DNA of 64,000 bases from Cristatella mucedo (GCA_009760855.2 WPIO01000206.1:1-64000); one strand, 5' to 3'. Shown: positions 37,517-48,535, counted from the stretch's first letter. Made by a program: numbers and translations. Notes: a model not told the origin generated them from the sequence alone.

Positions 37517-38484
37517 AAGTGTTTGACTTTCTATATTTACAAACTTATGCTTTTATTTTTTCTCTATAAATTATGAAATTCATTTTTTTCAGAAAATAAG
37601 TTTCACATAGCTAAGGTATTACCCCGAGGCTTTGCTACCGTTTAGATATGCTCTAGAGTATTTGGAAGCTGTAGTTCTTTTGCGAAAAGCTGCTCACTTA
37701 AACCTCTTTGCCCGGTCAAAGCAGTCCATGAGCTGCTAAAATGGTATTCTTCTATCATTGAATAAGAGGATATAAATTAGGAAGCAAAGTTTGCTTTAAG
37801 ACCCAGAAAACGCGTATTAAAGGATTCTTCTCAATAATACCCATCTGTCTTTTCAAGCAAAGTTCGTTGCTAAACTGGGCCTGTATTATATTTCTACTCC
37901 AACTTTCTACGCGATTTCTGTATTACGGCTATTGTAAAATATCCAGTTAAAATTATTGGCCATGTAAAACTGTAAATCTCTTTAATTAAGTTATCGTTGA
38001 AAAAACGTTTTCAGGCAATCCTAGAAGGGTAGGTTTACTATATTATTCGTTGCGGGCGCTTGCATTTGTCTTGATAAAAAAAATGCAGTAACTCCAAGAA
38101 TTTCTTCAAGCTATCAGCTGCATTGCTGCATGCATTAGAGAAACTAAAACTGCTTCAATCAGTGCTTCGATGTAGAGGTTCTTCTAGCATAGATCATGAT
38201 ACTGTGAAGCCTATAAACTCACTTAATTTTTTAATATCTTCTAATAATTATACCTACACGAAATAACGGCACAGTAAAATAAAAATAAAAATGTCGTAGC
38301 GTAGCAAGTAATGTTTGTGAAAAAGTGGATATTTCAATGGCATTACTCTCTTTAATCCTGTTTGGTCACTGAAAATCTCCTTCATTTGTCCACGAGCTAT
38401 GCAAATATGGTAATTTAATGCCATGCAGTGAAATCAGCCAGAGTTTCAAAATTCCTATTGAATGAATCAGTAATGGTTGCGGTT
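37517..38484. other. No recognisable gene
   Basis: AT-rich intronic DNA; nothing supported on either strand. Confidence 0.4.
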
Positions 38485-39425
38485 TACTAATAATGATAAT
38501 AATAAAACAATTTGCTATAGCGCCCTCAGGGAATTTAATTTCCTTGCCGCATTCTTAAATTTTCGGCAAAGGTAGCATGAGGGTAGGTGTTTGGTAGACT
38601 GCTCAATGACAAACAAACCTAACATGGTTAGAGGTTTCATGCACAGGGCGAGCAATGCAAATAAGGCTAAGTCGCAGCGCTCACAGTGTCGGCACGCACG
38701 AGTGCTCAAAGAAAGAATCACGTGGACTCACTGAATGCAGTGATAAATAGATGCTTTTTAGTTTCTTGTTAAATGTGGTGAGGTCAAGAGACGTCACGAC
38801 GCTTGTCGCTAATAAGTTCTAGGCTCTGGGAGCATAGAACGAAAGGCACTGTCCCATATAGAGGGAGACTCGTAAGGGTGCAAGTAAGGGTGCACGATTG
38901 GATTGCGATAAGTGGATGGTACGATGCTTAATTGTGGCAGCTAAGTAGGTCTGATTTGTAGGCCAGAGAAAAAGAATGAAGGGACCTAACAGTGAGTGAC
39001 TGAATTTTGAAGTTATATGTGCTGCTCAACAGCGAGCCAGTGCAGGGTCGCAGAGAAGTGGTGTGACATTCACGACAGACAAGCCTAGCTGCAGAGTTGG
39101 TGTACAAACTTTAAGCGCCTAATTGAACGTTCGGTAGACAGCAAGCAGCGATTTACAGGAGTTGAAGTGGATGTCAGAAATGCGTGGACCAATTCAGATG
39201 GCAATAACCCTAAGCAAGCAAGCCAAAATCTTAGCAATGGTATGTAGCTGAAAGTAGGCAGATTTGACTGTGGAGCTGAAGCTATGATCTCTAATAAAAA
39301 GTTCACTTTGAAACAGGGTAGTTAGATGTCGTGCAGATTCAACACACGATATGCTGGCAGAGCCGATTTGGAGCGTTAGATTTTCTAATTTCTGAATCGT
39401 ACCCAATTTTCCCAAACCTGGTAAG
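38485..39425 (-). mobile_element. LINE-A 3' fragment
   Basis: Minus-strand copy from its tail (38,490-38,575) back to IQKLENLTLQIGSASIS near 39,330-39,400. It is heavily diverged, with stops and frameshifts. Confidence 0.82.
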
Positions 39426-40370
39426 TTGTATTAGTTATTGTTTAGTTCGAGATAGTTTTGCGCCGCCTAACGTGAGCTGATTTCATGAATACATGTAGCA
39501 CGAGAATTGAGAGGAAATTTGACAGTGGTGCTAGAGGGCTAACAACTGTTATTGTTTTAAAAACGATTCAAAATTTCCGACCTTCGGTCACCTGAACTTC
39601 TGCTTCGATGGATTTCACGTGCATAGAGTGACTGAATTACTCTGGATAATGTGTCATGTAAAATTAAGGCAGGTATACCTCAAAACTGGTTGCTTTTCAA
39701 CGATCGTGAGTTTCACCTGACGGAAGCCTAATTGGCTCCAGAAATATCCCGATTGAACCATTCTGCCTGTAGTAGAGTAATTGTAATGCTTGTGCCAAAA
39801 TTGGAAGTGAATCATTCGTACTTATGGGTTGTGTGAAGTGTGGACTCATGAACATCGGTAGGACCGACTGGTCTAGGTTATCTTACATTCGCACAATATA
39901 GCGGCTTAGTTTACTTGCCTGAAAGTGTGCAGTTGTGTACAATTGTATTTGCCTGTATTGAGGCACATCAATAAAGGCCCACCTGTTCAGTTAGGGCTCT
40001 CGTAAAAGAAATTACCGGGGAAAGGTGCATTAGAAAACCGCAGGCCTTCAATTATTAGACTTGCTTGAGTTGCATTCAAACCCGATTTGACTTACCCGAA
40101 TGGCATAAACACAATCGAAAAGAAACGATGATAAATCGATTGTTTTAGCTAATATTAGATAACAATAAAATATTAAAAATAATAATAAAATATTAGACCG
40201 AACATTCCGGGACCAAACTGCATAGCTCGCAGCTGCTGCAGCCGCCGCATAACCGCCGCCGCCGGCCGCTCGCTTCATTGGGAAACCATCCTTCCAATCC
40301 ATCTATTCCTCTAATTTATAGTAAGGTTTTGATTTTATTTTAATAGAGCATGAACTCATTTTAACCATAT
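39426..40370. other. No recognisable gene
   Basis: Nothing supported. A GC-rich GCC/GCCG cluster lies at about 40,235-40,275. Confidence 0.4.
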
Positions 40371-40373
40371 ATC

Positions 40374-40404
40374 TGTGTGTGTGTGTGTAGGTGTGTGTGT
40401 GTGT

Positions 40405-40479
<75 letters not shown>

Positions 40480-40480
40480 G
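40374..40480. repeat. (GT)n microsatellite
   Basis: About 107 bp of GT repeats with a few interruptions. The translated frames from both strands (Cys-Val or Thr-His runs) are artefacts of the repeat. Confidence 0.95.
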
Positions 40481-40537
40481 TTCCTACCTGGGGGAATGTC
40501 CGGCTGGGGAAATGTCGCAGGGTCCACCGAGGGAAAA

Positions 40538-40570
40538 GGTCGGGGGGGGAAACACCGGGGGGGGGGGGGA
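40538..40570 (+). repeat. Poly-G runs
   Basis: Two G tracts, of about 8 and 13 G, are separated by 'aaacacc', and further GGG/GGGG tracts lie upstream. The tracts could form a G-quadruplex. Homopolymers are also prone to sequencing error. Confidence 0.7.
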
Positions 40571-40849
40571 TGTCCTAAAACCAAGCGTCAAGCACACCCG
40601 TCTATTGGTTCTGACACAGACGGCTTTTGAGGCCCAGTGCCTATCCGACCCGGCTGATACTTTGCCAGTAGCTATAGCATCCCTTAGAGAATAAATCTCG
40701 TTCCATGCACTTTTTAAGACACTGTTAAGAAAGCCAGACCACGCTATCACGTGGTTGACGTTTCGTAATGTCATCAAGAGGAAAAAATCTTTGCGACATG
40801 GCACACGGTCAAAATGTAGATAGTTTTAGTGGCAACAGTCAGAGCGTCA

Positions 40850-41045
40850 GTAAACATATGCACAAAGAGGAGCAAATCAGAAGGACCCACTAATTTCTCT
40901 ATTGTAAAATTTAACAGATGTGTTTTAAGCTTCTTTTTAAATGTCGTCAGGTCAGAAAATGGTAGGAGTAGACCTCCAGGCCTTTTGGAGCATACAAAAT
41001 AACTGGTACTGTCTGTGTAATTATTTGAGGGGTTCATAATACAAG
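40850..41045 (-). mobile_element. LINE-A fragment
   Basis: Minus-strand remnant of the ORF end: LPFSDLTTFKKKLKTHL, matching LTTFKKNLKTHL of other copies. Neither the tail nor the upstream part is present. Confidence 0.65.
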
Positions 41046-41297
41046 GTTAAAGTTAAACGGTTTGATTTAGACCAGCAGGTTGTTACTATGCTTTGCCTGA
41101 TTACCACTTGGCATACTTAAATATAATATATTGCAGTCAGAAAAGCGACAATGGTCAAATGTTTCGCCTTCTACGGCTCAATTCCCGAGCACTCCAATCT
41201 TACTCAGACATTTAGTCATTTCAATATTTGAGTATACACGAATAATTATGCAAGTAACTATGAATATGTAATGTAATGCGAAGCAGTTAAGGATTAC

Positions 41298-41442
41298 CTA
41301 GTAATTCGGAAATCTCAAGCTGAACATTTGCTTGTAACTTCAGGGTGCAGTATCATGAATAGCCACGCCCACATTAGAGTAGCGGCTGTAGTATCGGTGC
41401 CGGCTAGTGAAGAGCTGCAGTACTGAAGCCAGGCAGTTAGTC
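41298..41442 (-). CDS. Cytochrome P450 exon 3 (I-helix), frameshifted
   Basis: An exon of 145 bp; in-phase splicing needs 144. The minus strand reads LAGTDTTAATLMWAWLFMI and then LHPEV. AGTDTT is the oxygen-activation motif of the I-helix, with the conserved Thr. Immediately after HPEV the frame shifts by one base: dropping a single A gives QANVQLEISELL-G, which joins exon 4 in phase. Before LAGT, another frame reads NCLASVLQLF, which resembles the usual (D)LF that precedes AGT. There may therefore also be a compensated pair of shifts, or the frame used may be GLTAWLQYCSSS. The acceptor is AG at 41444-41443 (an alternative AG lies 2 bp earlier). The donor is G|GTAATCC. Confidence 0.8.
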
Positions 41443-41577
41443 CTCTACAAGAGAAAATGTGGCACCACTGAACGACTGCAACTCCGAACGGCATTTAAAA
41501 TTTTGCAATTAAAGTAAGTAGGGATTACACTCTTGTTACCTGTTCAATTAAAAGTTTCTCAAGTAAATTAAAATACT

Positions 41578-42870
41578 TCTCACCGAACTACACTGGCTCC
41601 CAGTGAAGAAACGCATTGGACTTCAGGATTTAGTCACTCACTTTAGGTCTCTTCATTATTTGGCCCCCACCCTACCTATCAGATCAAATCCCACCTTTCG
41701 GATGATCGGTTTACATACCTCGTATAAATCTCAAATCCTTCGGAGACCGTGCCTTTAATTCGTATCCTCCCAAAGCCTGGGAACTCACTGCTGCCCTGAG
41801 TCGCGATATCTCCTGACTCGTCCCTACATTTAAAAAGAAACCAAAAACGCATCTATTTATGGCAGCATTATTGGGGACCTGCGATTTGTTCTTTATGTGT
41901 TTATGCTTGCTAACACTGTGCATGCCCTACTGACCCTACTTGCATGCTGATCCTGCACATGTCAACCCCCCACTAAAAATATAATAATAGTGCACTTGAT
42001 AAAGCCACCCTCAGAGAATACAATCTCTGTCTAGTCGCTTTAAGTTGCTGCAAAGGGAAACGCTATTGAATGCTGAGTAATATCATGCTTGATAAACAAC
42101 ATGAATAACATGGTTAGGGGTGACATTCACATGGTCAGCATGCAAAGTTGGTTAGTGGCAGCAATGCACAGTGTCAGCCGCATAAGCAAAATCAAGAACG
42201 AATCCATCACAGAGACCCACTAAATGCTGTCCTAAATAGGTGTTTTTTTTTTTTTTTTTAAATGTGGTCATGTCAGGGGATGTTCTGACGCAAGTCGGGA
42301 GGGAGTTCCAGGCTTTGGGACTATACGAACTAAATGCACGATCTCCAAAGGATTTGAGGTTTGTACGAGAGGTATTGGTAAAACTGTGGGTTTCCAAAAG
42401 TGAATCGTACGATGCTTGGCCTGGTGGGTGTAGATCTGAGAGATAGGCTGAAGCCAAACAACGAAGTGACCTAAAAGTGAGCGACAAAACATTGAAGTCA
42501 ATCCGTTGCTTGACTGGTAGCCAGTGCAGGTCGGCGAGAAGTGGTGTGATGTGGCAACTGCGATGCTCACTACAGACAAGCCTAGCTGTAAAGTTTTGGA
42601 ACCAGCTGTAATCGCCTGATCGCACATGGCGGTAGGCCAGCAAACACTGAGTTACAGAAGTCAAGACGGCATGTCACAAATGTATGGACGAACTCAGCCA
42701 TGGTATCCTTATCTGAAAAACCATGTTGTTCATGTTGCTTATTCAGCATGTTACCACTAGTCGCTCGATTCGTGCTTCCTTTGCAGGAAAATATAAAAAA
42801 AGCTCCTAGAAAGATATTGAGTTCTCTTTGGTGCCACTATATCAATTGCATTATTAGTATTGTTATTATT
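41578..42870 (+). mobile_element. LINE-A 3' copy split by an inverted LINE-A
   Basis: The plus-strand copy reads ELHWLPVKKRIG-like codons from about 41,585. It runs through the ORF end and 3' UTR to 41,975, is interrupted, and resumes at about 42,717 ('aaaccatgttgttcatg'). It ends with the tail 'agctcctagaaagatattga' and an (ATT)n-like end near 42,868. Confidence 0.82.
41980..42714 (-). mobile_element. LINE-A 3' fragment nested in a LINE-A 3' UTR
   Basis: Minus-strand copy, tail near 41,980-42,060, with a fairly well preserved ORF end on the minus strand (RSCHITPLLADLHWLPVKQR, FRSLRCLASAYLSDLHP). AAAA is present on both sides and could be a short target duplication. A 13-nt A/T homopolymer lies at 42,244-42,260. 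Confidence 0.82.
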
Positions 42871-43565
42871 ACTTGCATATTATAATGCAAAGCACGTAAA
42901 TCGTCGCATCAAAACATATTAGCTTGTTTCTTACAGCTGCTATACGAATTTAGAGGACTCTGCACTGCTCATAGATTTGTTAGGAATATTTCCATTAATG
43001 CGACTGAAAAACTATCTACAGCCTTTGCAGCATAGCAGAATGTTGTCTTTGACCATCCTGCTACGGAATTTGGGCTAATTAGACTTAAAACTTCCCCGAA
43101 GCCAGGAGCCAATAGGGCGCCGAAGAAATCGTAGACAGAATCTTGCTTGAGGCATCACGAATAATGGCGGAACATAACACCCAGCAACATGTGGTTCGCT
43201 TCAAGATAATTTTTAATAAACGATAGACCTGATGAAGTATGACTGAAAAACCCCAAACAGTTACATGATGATTCCTTTCCCCAAGCTAGCGAGCCACTTT
43301 AATACCGCTTTGAGCCCCTTCATTCTAGCTCTTCGATGTAAGTTGATACAAAACAAATAAGATACCCTAATAAAGTCGCAAATTACGTTAAGCCCATAGC
43401 TCTGCTCATGTTGTCTGCACTTGATTAAGATGAATTCGACTAAATTGTGATACTATTGACAGTAATATTGTAAATGGAAAACTAGATTTTCTGGATATGC
43501 TCAGTACAACAATGACTTTCGCGAGCAAATCATGGACATTGTATCGGGCCGAAAATCAAAGTAGT
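42871..43565. other. No recognisable gene
   Basis: P450 intron 2 sequence; nothing supported. Confidence 0.4.
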
Positions 43566-43569
43566 CGTG

Positions 43570-45040
43570 TAATGTAACGTATCTCCACCTTAAAATGCAC
43601 AAAGCAGCAATGACGAAGTGGGTATTACTCATGAGAGCTCCTATAGCACACTCAAAGCCTAAGCTGATTTCTTTAGGCGTCGGGTAGGAAAAAAAACACC
43701 ATCTCACGCAGAAAAGAGAACGAGATAGAATAGCTGAGTCAAATTGGCGGTTAAGTTAGTGAGTAGCATGAAAGTAGCAGCTCAATATAGCTGAAAAAGA
43801 TGCGTTTACATAAGGATACCACATCGAAGTTGGTCCACGCATTCGTGATATCCCGTCTCGACTTCTGCAACTCACTGCTTACTGACCTACCAGCATGTGC
43901 GATCAGGCGTTTGCAGCTGGTGAAAAACTCCGCAGCTAGGCTTCTCTGTTGTGAGCGTCGCAGTTGCCACATTACTCCACTTCTCGCCGACCTGCACTGG
44001 CTACCAGTCAAGCAACGGATCGACTTCAAGGTTTTGTCGCTCACTTTTAGGTCACTTCATTCTTTGGCTCCAGCCTATCTCTCAGACATACTCCCCCATC
44101 AGGCCAAGCACCGTATCACCCACTTTTTCGGAATCCAACAGTCTACAAATACCCCGTACAAGCCTCAAATCCTTTGGAGACCGTGCATTTAGCTCGTAAG
44201 CTCCCAAAGCCCGGAACTTCCTCCCATACTGCTTCAGGACATCCCCTGACATGACCACATTTCAAAAGAACTTGAAAAACACACCTATTTTTGGACAGAA
44301 TTTAGTGGGTCCCTGTGATTCGTTCTTGATGTGCTTATGCGTGCTGACACCGTGCATGCTGCCACTAACCGCATTTGCATGCTGACCCTGTGCATGTCAC
44401 CCCTAACCATGTTATTCATTTTGTTTGGTTATCAAGCATGATTTTACTAACCGTTTCAATTGCATTTCCCTTTGCAGCAAATGCGAAGCGCCTAGAGAGA
44501 GATTAAGTCTCTAAAAGCGCTTTATCAAATTCCTTATTATTATTTTTTTATTATTATTGCCATAGTCGATAGCAAGAGAGTAGAAGTAATTATGCGAGAT
44601 TTGTCGATGTCAACTCCACAGCCTACGACCTGCATAGCAAACGCTTTTGTCGACGAGGTCTTGAAGCGGAGGGATGGAACAGCAACTGCATTGTCCCTAC
44701 AAGACCTGAGGGCACAAAAAAGCTGAAGCTGGTGCAATGGTTCATCTAGGTATGAATAATCAACCCGTTCTTAATGTTGTCGGTCAATATACGAACTTCA
44801 TTCTTGTCACCGTCGATCAATCGGAAGACATCAAAGCTTCTTCACCAAAGAAGAAACATAGCTGCAACTCCGTGATTTGCCATGTCGTCTTGCAGCCATA
44901 TTCATTACCAGCTGCGATGGCCTTGTTGCTTTTTCTGTAGCCAAGCCAAAAATGGAAGTGCAATAATCTAGCTGAGACAGAATCGGGGCACTAGTTGCAT
45001 TTTTGGCAAGCCACCATGTAGACGGTTACTAATCTTAGAT
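43570..45040 (-). mobile_element. LINE-B copy split by a LINE-A
   Basis: Minus-strand LINE-B. The 3' end is at 43,570-43,800 ('gtatctccacc', 'gtgagtagcatgaaagtagc'). Its continuation at 44,556-45,040 includes a minus-strand peptide ILSQLDYCTSIFGLATEKAT that matches the LINE-B C-terminal domain. The two halves join in order at 'gctgaaaaagatg' / 'gccatagtcg', as in the uninterrupted copy at 29.05 kb. Confidence 0.75.
43800..44555 (+). mobile_element. LINE-A 3' copy nested in LINE-B
   Basis: One of the better preserved LINE-A C-terminal frames: 130 open codons at 43,800-44,192 with KDTTSKLVHAFVISRLDFCN, HITPLLADLHWLPVKQRIDF and FRSLHSLAPAYLSDIL. The 3' UTR follows, then the tail 'gcgaagcgcctagagaga' and (ATT)n near 44,535-44,555. 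Confidence 0.87.
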
Positions 45041-45426
45041 AATGATAACGATTATTTGTGAGGGCGAACTTTTAAGGCACTCCTTGGTAAACAAAATTAG
45101 CAATGTACATAGTTATCAAAGACGACGTCTAAATTCCTAGCACATGGTGACGGCGGCACGACAGCTTGGCCTGTTTTAAAAGCAAAGTCTTCTAGTTCAG
45201 CCAGACCCCTGGGGTGTCCTATGAACAGCCCTCACCGTGCACAACTTAGTTGCGATAAAATCTGAGCTTGAAAGTAAAAGTGAAATTTCACATGTCAATT
45301 TGACCATTCAATGTGGTCAAAGAGCAATTACAAAATGACTAGCTTAGTAGAGCTTGGGTATTTAAGCTGTGGAACCTGGTTCAGAGTCGTGATTTCGCTT
45401 TAGAGTAGTTACTGGCTCTAACATAC

Positions 45427-45948
45427 CGTCAAAAGAAGATTGCTGTTCACTTCCTTCACTCTTTTGCATCTCGATGAGGTAGGAGTCAATAAAATCTTTT
45501 GGCTGTTCTGGGTCCAGGTTCTGAGCATGACAATTGATCGCTGAAGCGAAGAATTCTCTGACCTCAACAATGCTCTTGCAGTATGAGTGATACCCGAAGA
45601 CATCCACCGGTAACCATTTTAGGAAAGGTAGAGCGAAAACGGCTGCCATCCTCCTCAACAATCGAAATTGGTTTAGAAACTTATTCAATATACCACTGAA
45701 TATTGTATCGTCATATTCAAAGCGAGATCCCAGCACAAGATTGCAGATTATATTTGAGATGGCGCTGTGCATTAGGCTGTCGACTATTATCGGCGAGCCG
45801 CTCACACGTTCAATCTCTTTAATGAAAGCGTCGACTTCTTCCATAATCTTATTTTCCATGCTCATTTTGCCCATTCCTTGTTCCCGCAAAAACGAAAGAG
45901 CAAATTTACGTTGTTCTTTCCAGTCAGGTGAGTTTATAATTCCTTTAC
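45427..45948 (-). CDS. Cytochrome P450 exon 2 (C- to H-helix region)
   Basis: An exon of 522 bp: acceptor 'tgttttttag', two bases, 173 whole codons and one base, with donor G|GTATGT. It opens with KGIINSPDWKEQRKFALSFL, where WKEQR is the C-helix WxxxR motif whose Trp and Arg contact the heme propionate. REQGMGKMSMENKI follows, then NIICNLVLGSRFEYDD (the CYP2-type NxIxxxxxGxRFxYxD) and PKDFIDSYLIEMQKS, which precedes the I-helix exon in CYP2 genes. The frame is intact and joins exons 1 and 3 in phase 1. Confidence 0.9.
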
Positions 45949-46395
45949 CTAAAAAACAGGATTACATTAGGCGATATCGGTTCACAGAATATTATTTAAA
46001 GCCTCGGGAGAATTCATCTGCTACATCCGGAGCCACTGCTGCGCTTAGCAACAACATGGGCATCAGCACAAAGCGAATACTTGGATTCCTCTGCAGGGAA
46101 TGCCAAACCAATCCTGGAGTTCAGTGGCAGAATATGGATGGTGTGCCTGTGTTCTTCAGGACCATCTATCGTTAGTCACTTTTAAAACCAGCCAAGCCTA
46201 TCAAATCAGAAATAATCGATTGCAGCATCAGCGATCCCTGGAATCTATCTCGGTAGGTACTTTATTTGTGCCACTTGACTAATTTAGCGAACTTATTAGC
46301 AAAGCCTAACTTAAGACACTATATGACAGGGTAGAGAAGTAAGGGTTCCTGCATTGCAACACTTAAATTTGTGATTGGGCGATTAGGGTTATCGG
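45949..46395. other. P450 intron 1, unassigned part
   Basis: Nothing recognisable. P450 intron 1 (45,949-48,170, 2,222 bp) also holds two LINE-A tails at 46.4 and 47.5 kb. Confidence 0.5.
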
Positions 46396-46399
46396 GTTC

Positions 46400-46790
46400 C
46401 TCTCAGATACCTACTTAACCGTGCCTTTATTTTGTATGCTTTCAAAGCCAGGAAGTCACTTCAGACTGGCATTACATCCCCTGCCTTTACCACATCAAAA
46501 AAGAAGCTAAGAACGCATCTAATAAACGTAGCATTTATACGGGTTCCTTTGATTCGTCTTTTGCGTGCTCACGCGTGCTGACTTTGTGCATGCTGTAAAT
46601 TATCATCTTTTCATGCTGACCTTGTGCAGATCACCTCTAACCATACTGTGCTTCTTGTCATTGAGCGTGCCAGTACTAACCATTCGACTGCGCTTATTTT
46701 CATGTATGTAAAGTGCCTAGATAAGATTGAGTTTTCTGAGGGGAATTTTTACGTGTATTATTTTTCTTATTATATATATATATGCATACT
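46400..46790 (+). mobile_element. LINE-A 3' fragment
   Basis: ORF end and 3' UTR: 'tttaccacatcaaaaaagaa', 'cgtgctgactttgtgcatgc', 'gtaaagtgcctagataag', then a diverged tail ending in (TA)n near 46,785. Confidence 0.8.
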
Positions 46791-47520
46791 GAAATTTTGA
46801 GCCTCTATAATATAAGATATATATTAGGTTCCACTGAACAATTACCTGCCTGCCAGAGCACGGAGCTCAGTTCAATGACAGGAAACAGCCTTGCCTCAAC
46901 TACTACAGCCAGTTTGAAGCGGCATTAGCATGTTCGTCCAAACAGGGATACTCGCAAGATAAACTTAAAAGCACCTCTAGAGCAACCAACCACGACCAGG
47001 ATAGACAGTGGCCCAAGACCAGCGCCAGTGTGGTTATATCTTACGATAAAAGCAGGCCAATCGGTATGTGGAGGGAATCTGGGCATGCCATTCTAAATCA
47101 ATAAGTAATTGGATGAGCATACTGTCTCCACATAAGGGACATAAGTAAAACGGTATCAAGTGGGAGCAACAAATTTTGACTGTGAGATTTTACAACAAAA
47201 GCTGACTCTGTGGGAGTGGCCACGCCGCAATGTGGTTCAGCCCCAACCGTATTCACACCACTCGCCAACCCGTCACCTGTCAACAAGTGCCTGTGTACCG
47301 GCTGGTTAGACATTGCACTCGGACCATAGGGGCTCACCCCACGACATTTAATTGCGACAGGTCAGCACTGAGCTGGGCACTCGTACGTCACTGCACGTTA
47401 CTGCCACATTGCATACCACTGCCAATCACTGATGACCTTGGACCTCTGAACTGAGCACCTCAGATGACGAACCGACCGCACTCGGCTTGATGATAGCCTC
47501 GATGACGCTTGACGCTGACG
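46791..47520. other. No recognisable gene
   Basis: P450 intron 1. The frames at 47,098-47,337 and 47,230-47,454 are on opposite strands and have no motif. Confidence 0.4.
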
Positions 47521-47521
47521 A

Positions 47522-47672
47522 TGACCTCGTGCATATCACCTCTAACCATACTGTGGTTCTTTTCATTGAGCATGCCGCTACCATTCGAACGTGATTCCTT
47601 TGCAGCAAATGTAAAGTGCCTAGAAAGAGATTCAGTTCTCCGAGGGCACTACATTAAATGCATTATTATTTA
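47522..47672 (+). mobile_element. LINE-A 3' tail fragment
   Basis: 3' UTR and tail: 'cctctaaccatactgtgg', 'gtaaagtgcctagaaaga', 'gagggcactacattaaat' and ATTATTATT. Confidence 0.87.
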
Positions 47673-48170
47673 GATTACCAAGATGCTCAGGTGCATCTGA
47701 GTATCGGACATTATTTTAGTAATATGGGCATAATCATGCATACGTAAGCACGCTAAATAAGTAGGAATAAAAATAGCTAAGTGGAGCTAAAGCGACTGTT
47801 TATGTAAACAGATACCCTTTAGCTGAAATTTTCTAAATGATACCAGGTCATTGAGCTTTTTGGACGAATTCTAGTCTCAAAAAATTAATCATGGATTTAG
47901 TCCACTTTCCGATCCTTCAGATTGATAACATCTGATAGCATTTTAATTCTCAAGCTCAAAAACCTTATTGCATATATTTATTTTCAAAACAAAAGTTGTT
48001 TTCAGTTACAAAATTGGAGCATATCGTCAACACCTTTCCGGCAATGGTCCGGGGGTCATGGTTTGATAGCAACGCATGGGCGGGCATTGCCCTCTCTGAT
48101 AACTTATCATCTTTTTCGGCAATTTGCGAACCAAATGAGAGCTACAATAACAGCAAAGCACCAGGCTTAC
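47673..48170. other. P450 intron 1, 5' part
   Basis: The intron begins at donor GTAAGC (48170). I see nothing else recognisable. Confidence 0.45.
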
Positions 48171-48535
48171 CTTCTAATCCTATAAGGATTGAACCGAATC
48201 GTCTTGGCCGTGAACTGCAGCTACCAGCTTGTACGACGAACGCTTCGTGTATGACATCGTAATCCGTCATGAATACTTCAGAAAACCTTCCCAAGGAGGA
48301 TACATATATGCTTCCAAATGTGTTTCTCCATTTTTCTTTATAATGCAAGAAGTCTTCGAAATGAAACAAGGAAACGAGCGTTGTCGAGATCCGGGATGGT
48401 CCAGGTGGGGTGCTTAAGCTTTTGTCGTCTACTCAGCACGAAACTGCTGAAGATCCCAATAGTAAGAATTGCTACAGCCACAGCACAAAGTGCCTCGTCT
48501 CGAAAAAAATCCAGGAGTCGATCATCGATACCCAT
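48171..48535 (-). CDS. Cytochrome P450 exon 1 (membrane anchor, PPGP), one extra base
   Basis: Start chosen at ATG 48535-48533 because MGIDDRLLDFFRDE leads directly into a hydrophobic anchor (ALCAVAVAILTIGIFSSFVL, about residues 15-34) and then basic SRRQKLK, the usual start of a microsomal P450. The frame is open upstream, so a longer start cannot be excluded. A run of four C (GGGG at 48407-48410 on the plus strand) breaks the frame. With three C the code would read KLKHPPGP, the proline-rich hinge. It would then continue as HFEDFLHYKEKW, FGSIYVSSLGRFSEVFMTDY and SSRPRRFGS to donor G|GTAAGC. Confidence 0.85.
48407..48410 (-). other. Frame-breaking C insertion in P450 exon 1
   Basis: CCCC on the coding strand, where three C restore both the PPGP motif and the downstream frame. 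It is either a real inactivating mutation or a homopolymer error in the sequence. Confidence 0.75.

Larger units (their letters stand above)
24036..41297. other. P450 intron 3, 17.3 kb, transposon-packed
   Basis: It lies between donor G|GTAATCC of exon 3 and the acceptor of exon 4. About two thirds is identifiable mobile DNA: a SINE-2, a Tigger relic with nested LINEs, the long LINE-A, LINE-B pieces and microsatellites. The unassigned stretches are 24,446-24,780, 30,661-31,500, 34,915-35,640, 36,867-37,240, 37,517-38,485, 39,426-40,370 and 40,571-40,850. Confidence 0.75.
22273..48535 (-). other. CYP2-clan cytochrome P450 gene, five exons, frame-broken
   Basis: The gene span covers exons at 48171-48535, 45427-45948, 41298-41442, 23742-24035 and 22273-22457. 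All four introns are GT/AG and all are phase 1. After discounting one extra base in exon 1 and one in exon 3, the exons join into about 502 codons plus a stop, the usual length of a microsomal P450. Motifs appear in the expected order: N-terminal membrane anchor, PPGP hinge, WKEQR C-helix, AGTDTT I-helix, EIFR (ExxR), PARF and the heme loop [11 protein letters not shown]. Such enzymes are ER-anchored monooxygenases fed by P450 reductase; the substrate cannot be read from the sequence. The 17.3 kb third intron is packed with transposons. It is either a young pseudogene or a gene with sequence errors. Confidence 0.85.

Noticed and set aside
40303-40694. Overlapping open frames on both strands giving Cys-Val or Thr-His repeats
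   Set aside because: They are translations of the (GT)n microsatellite and the G tracts beside it.
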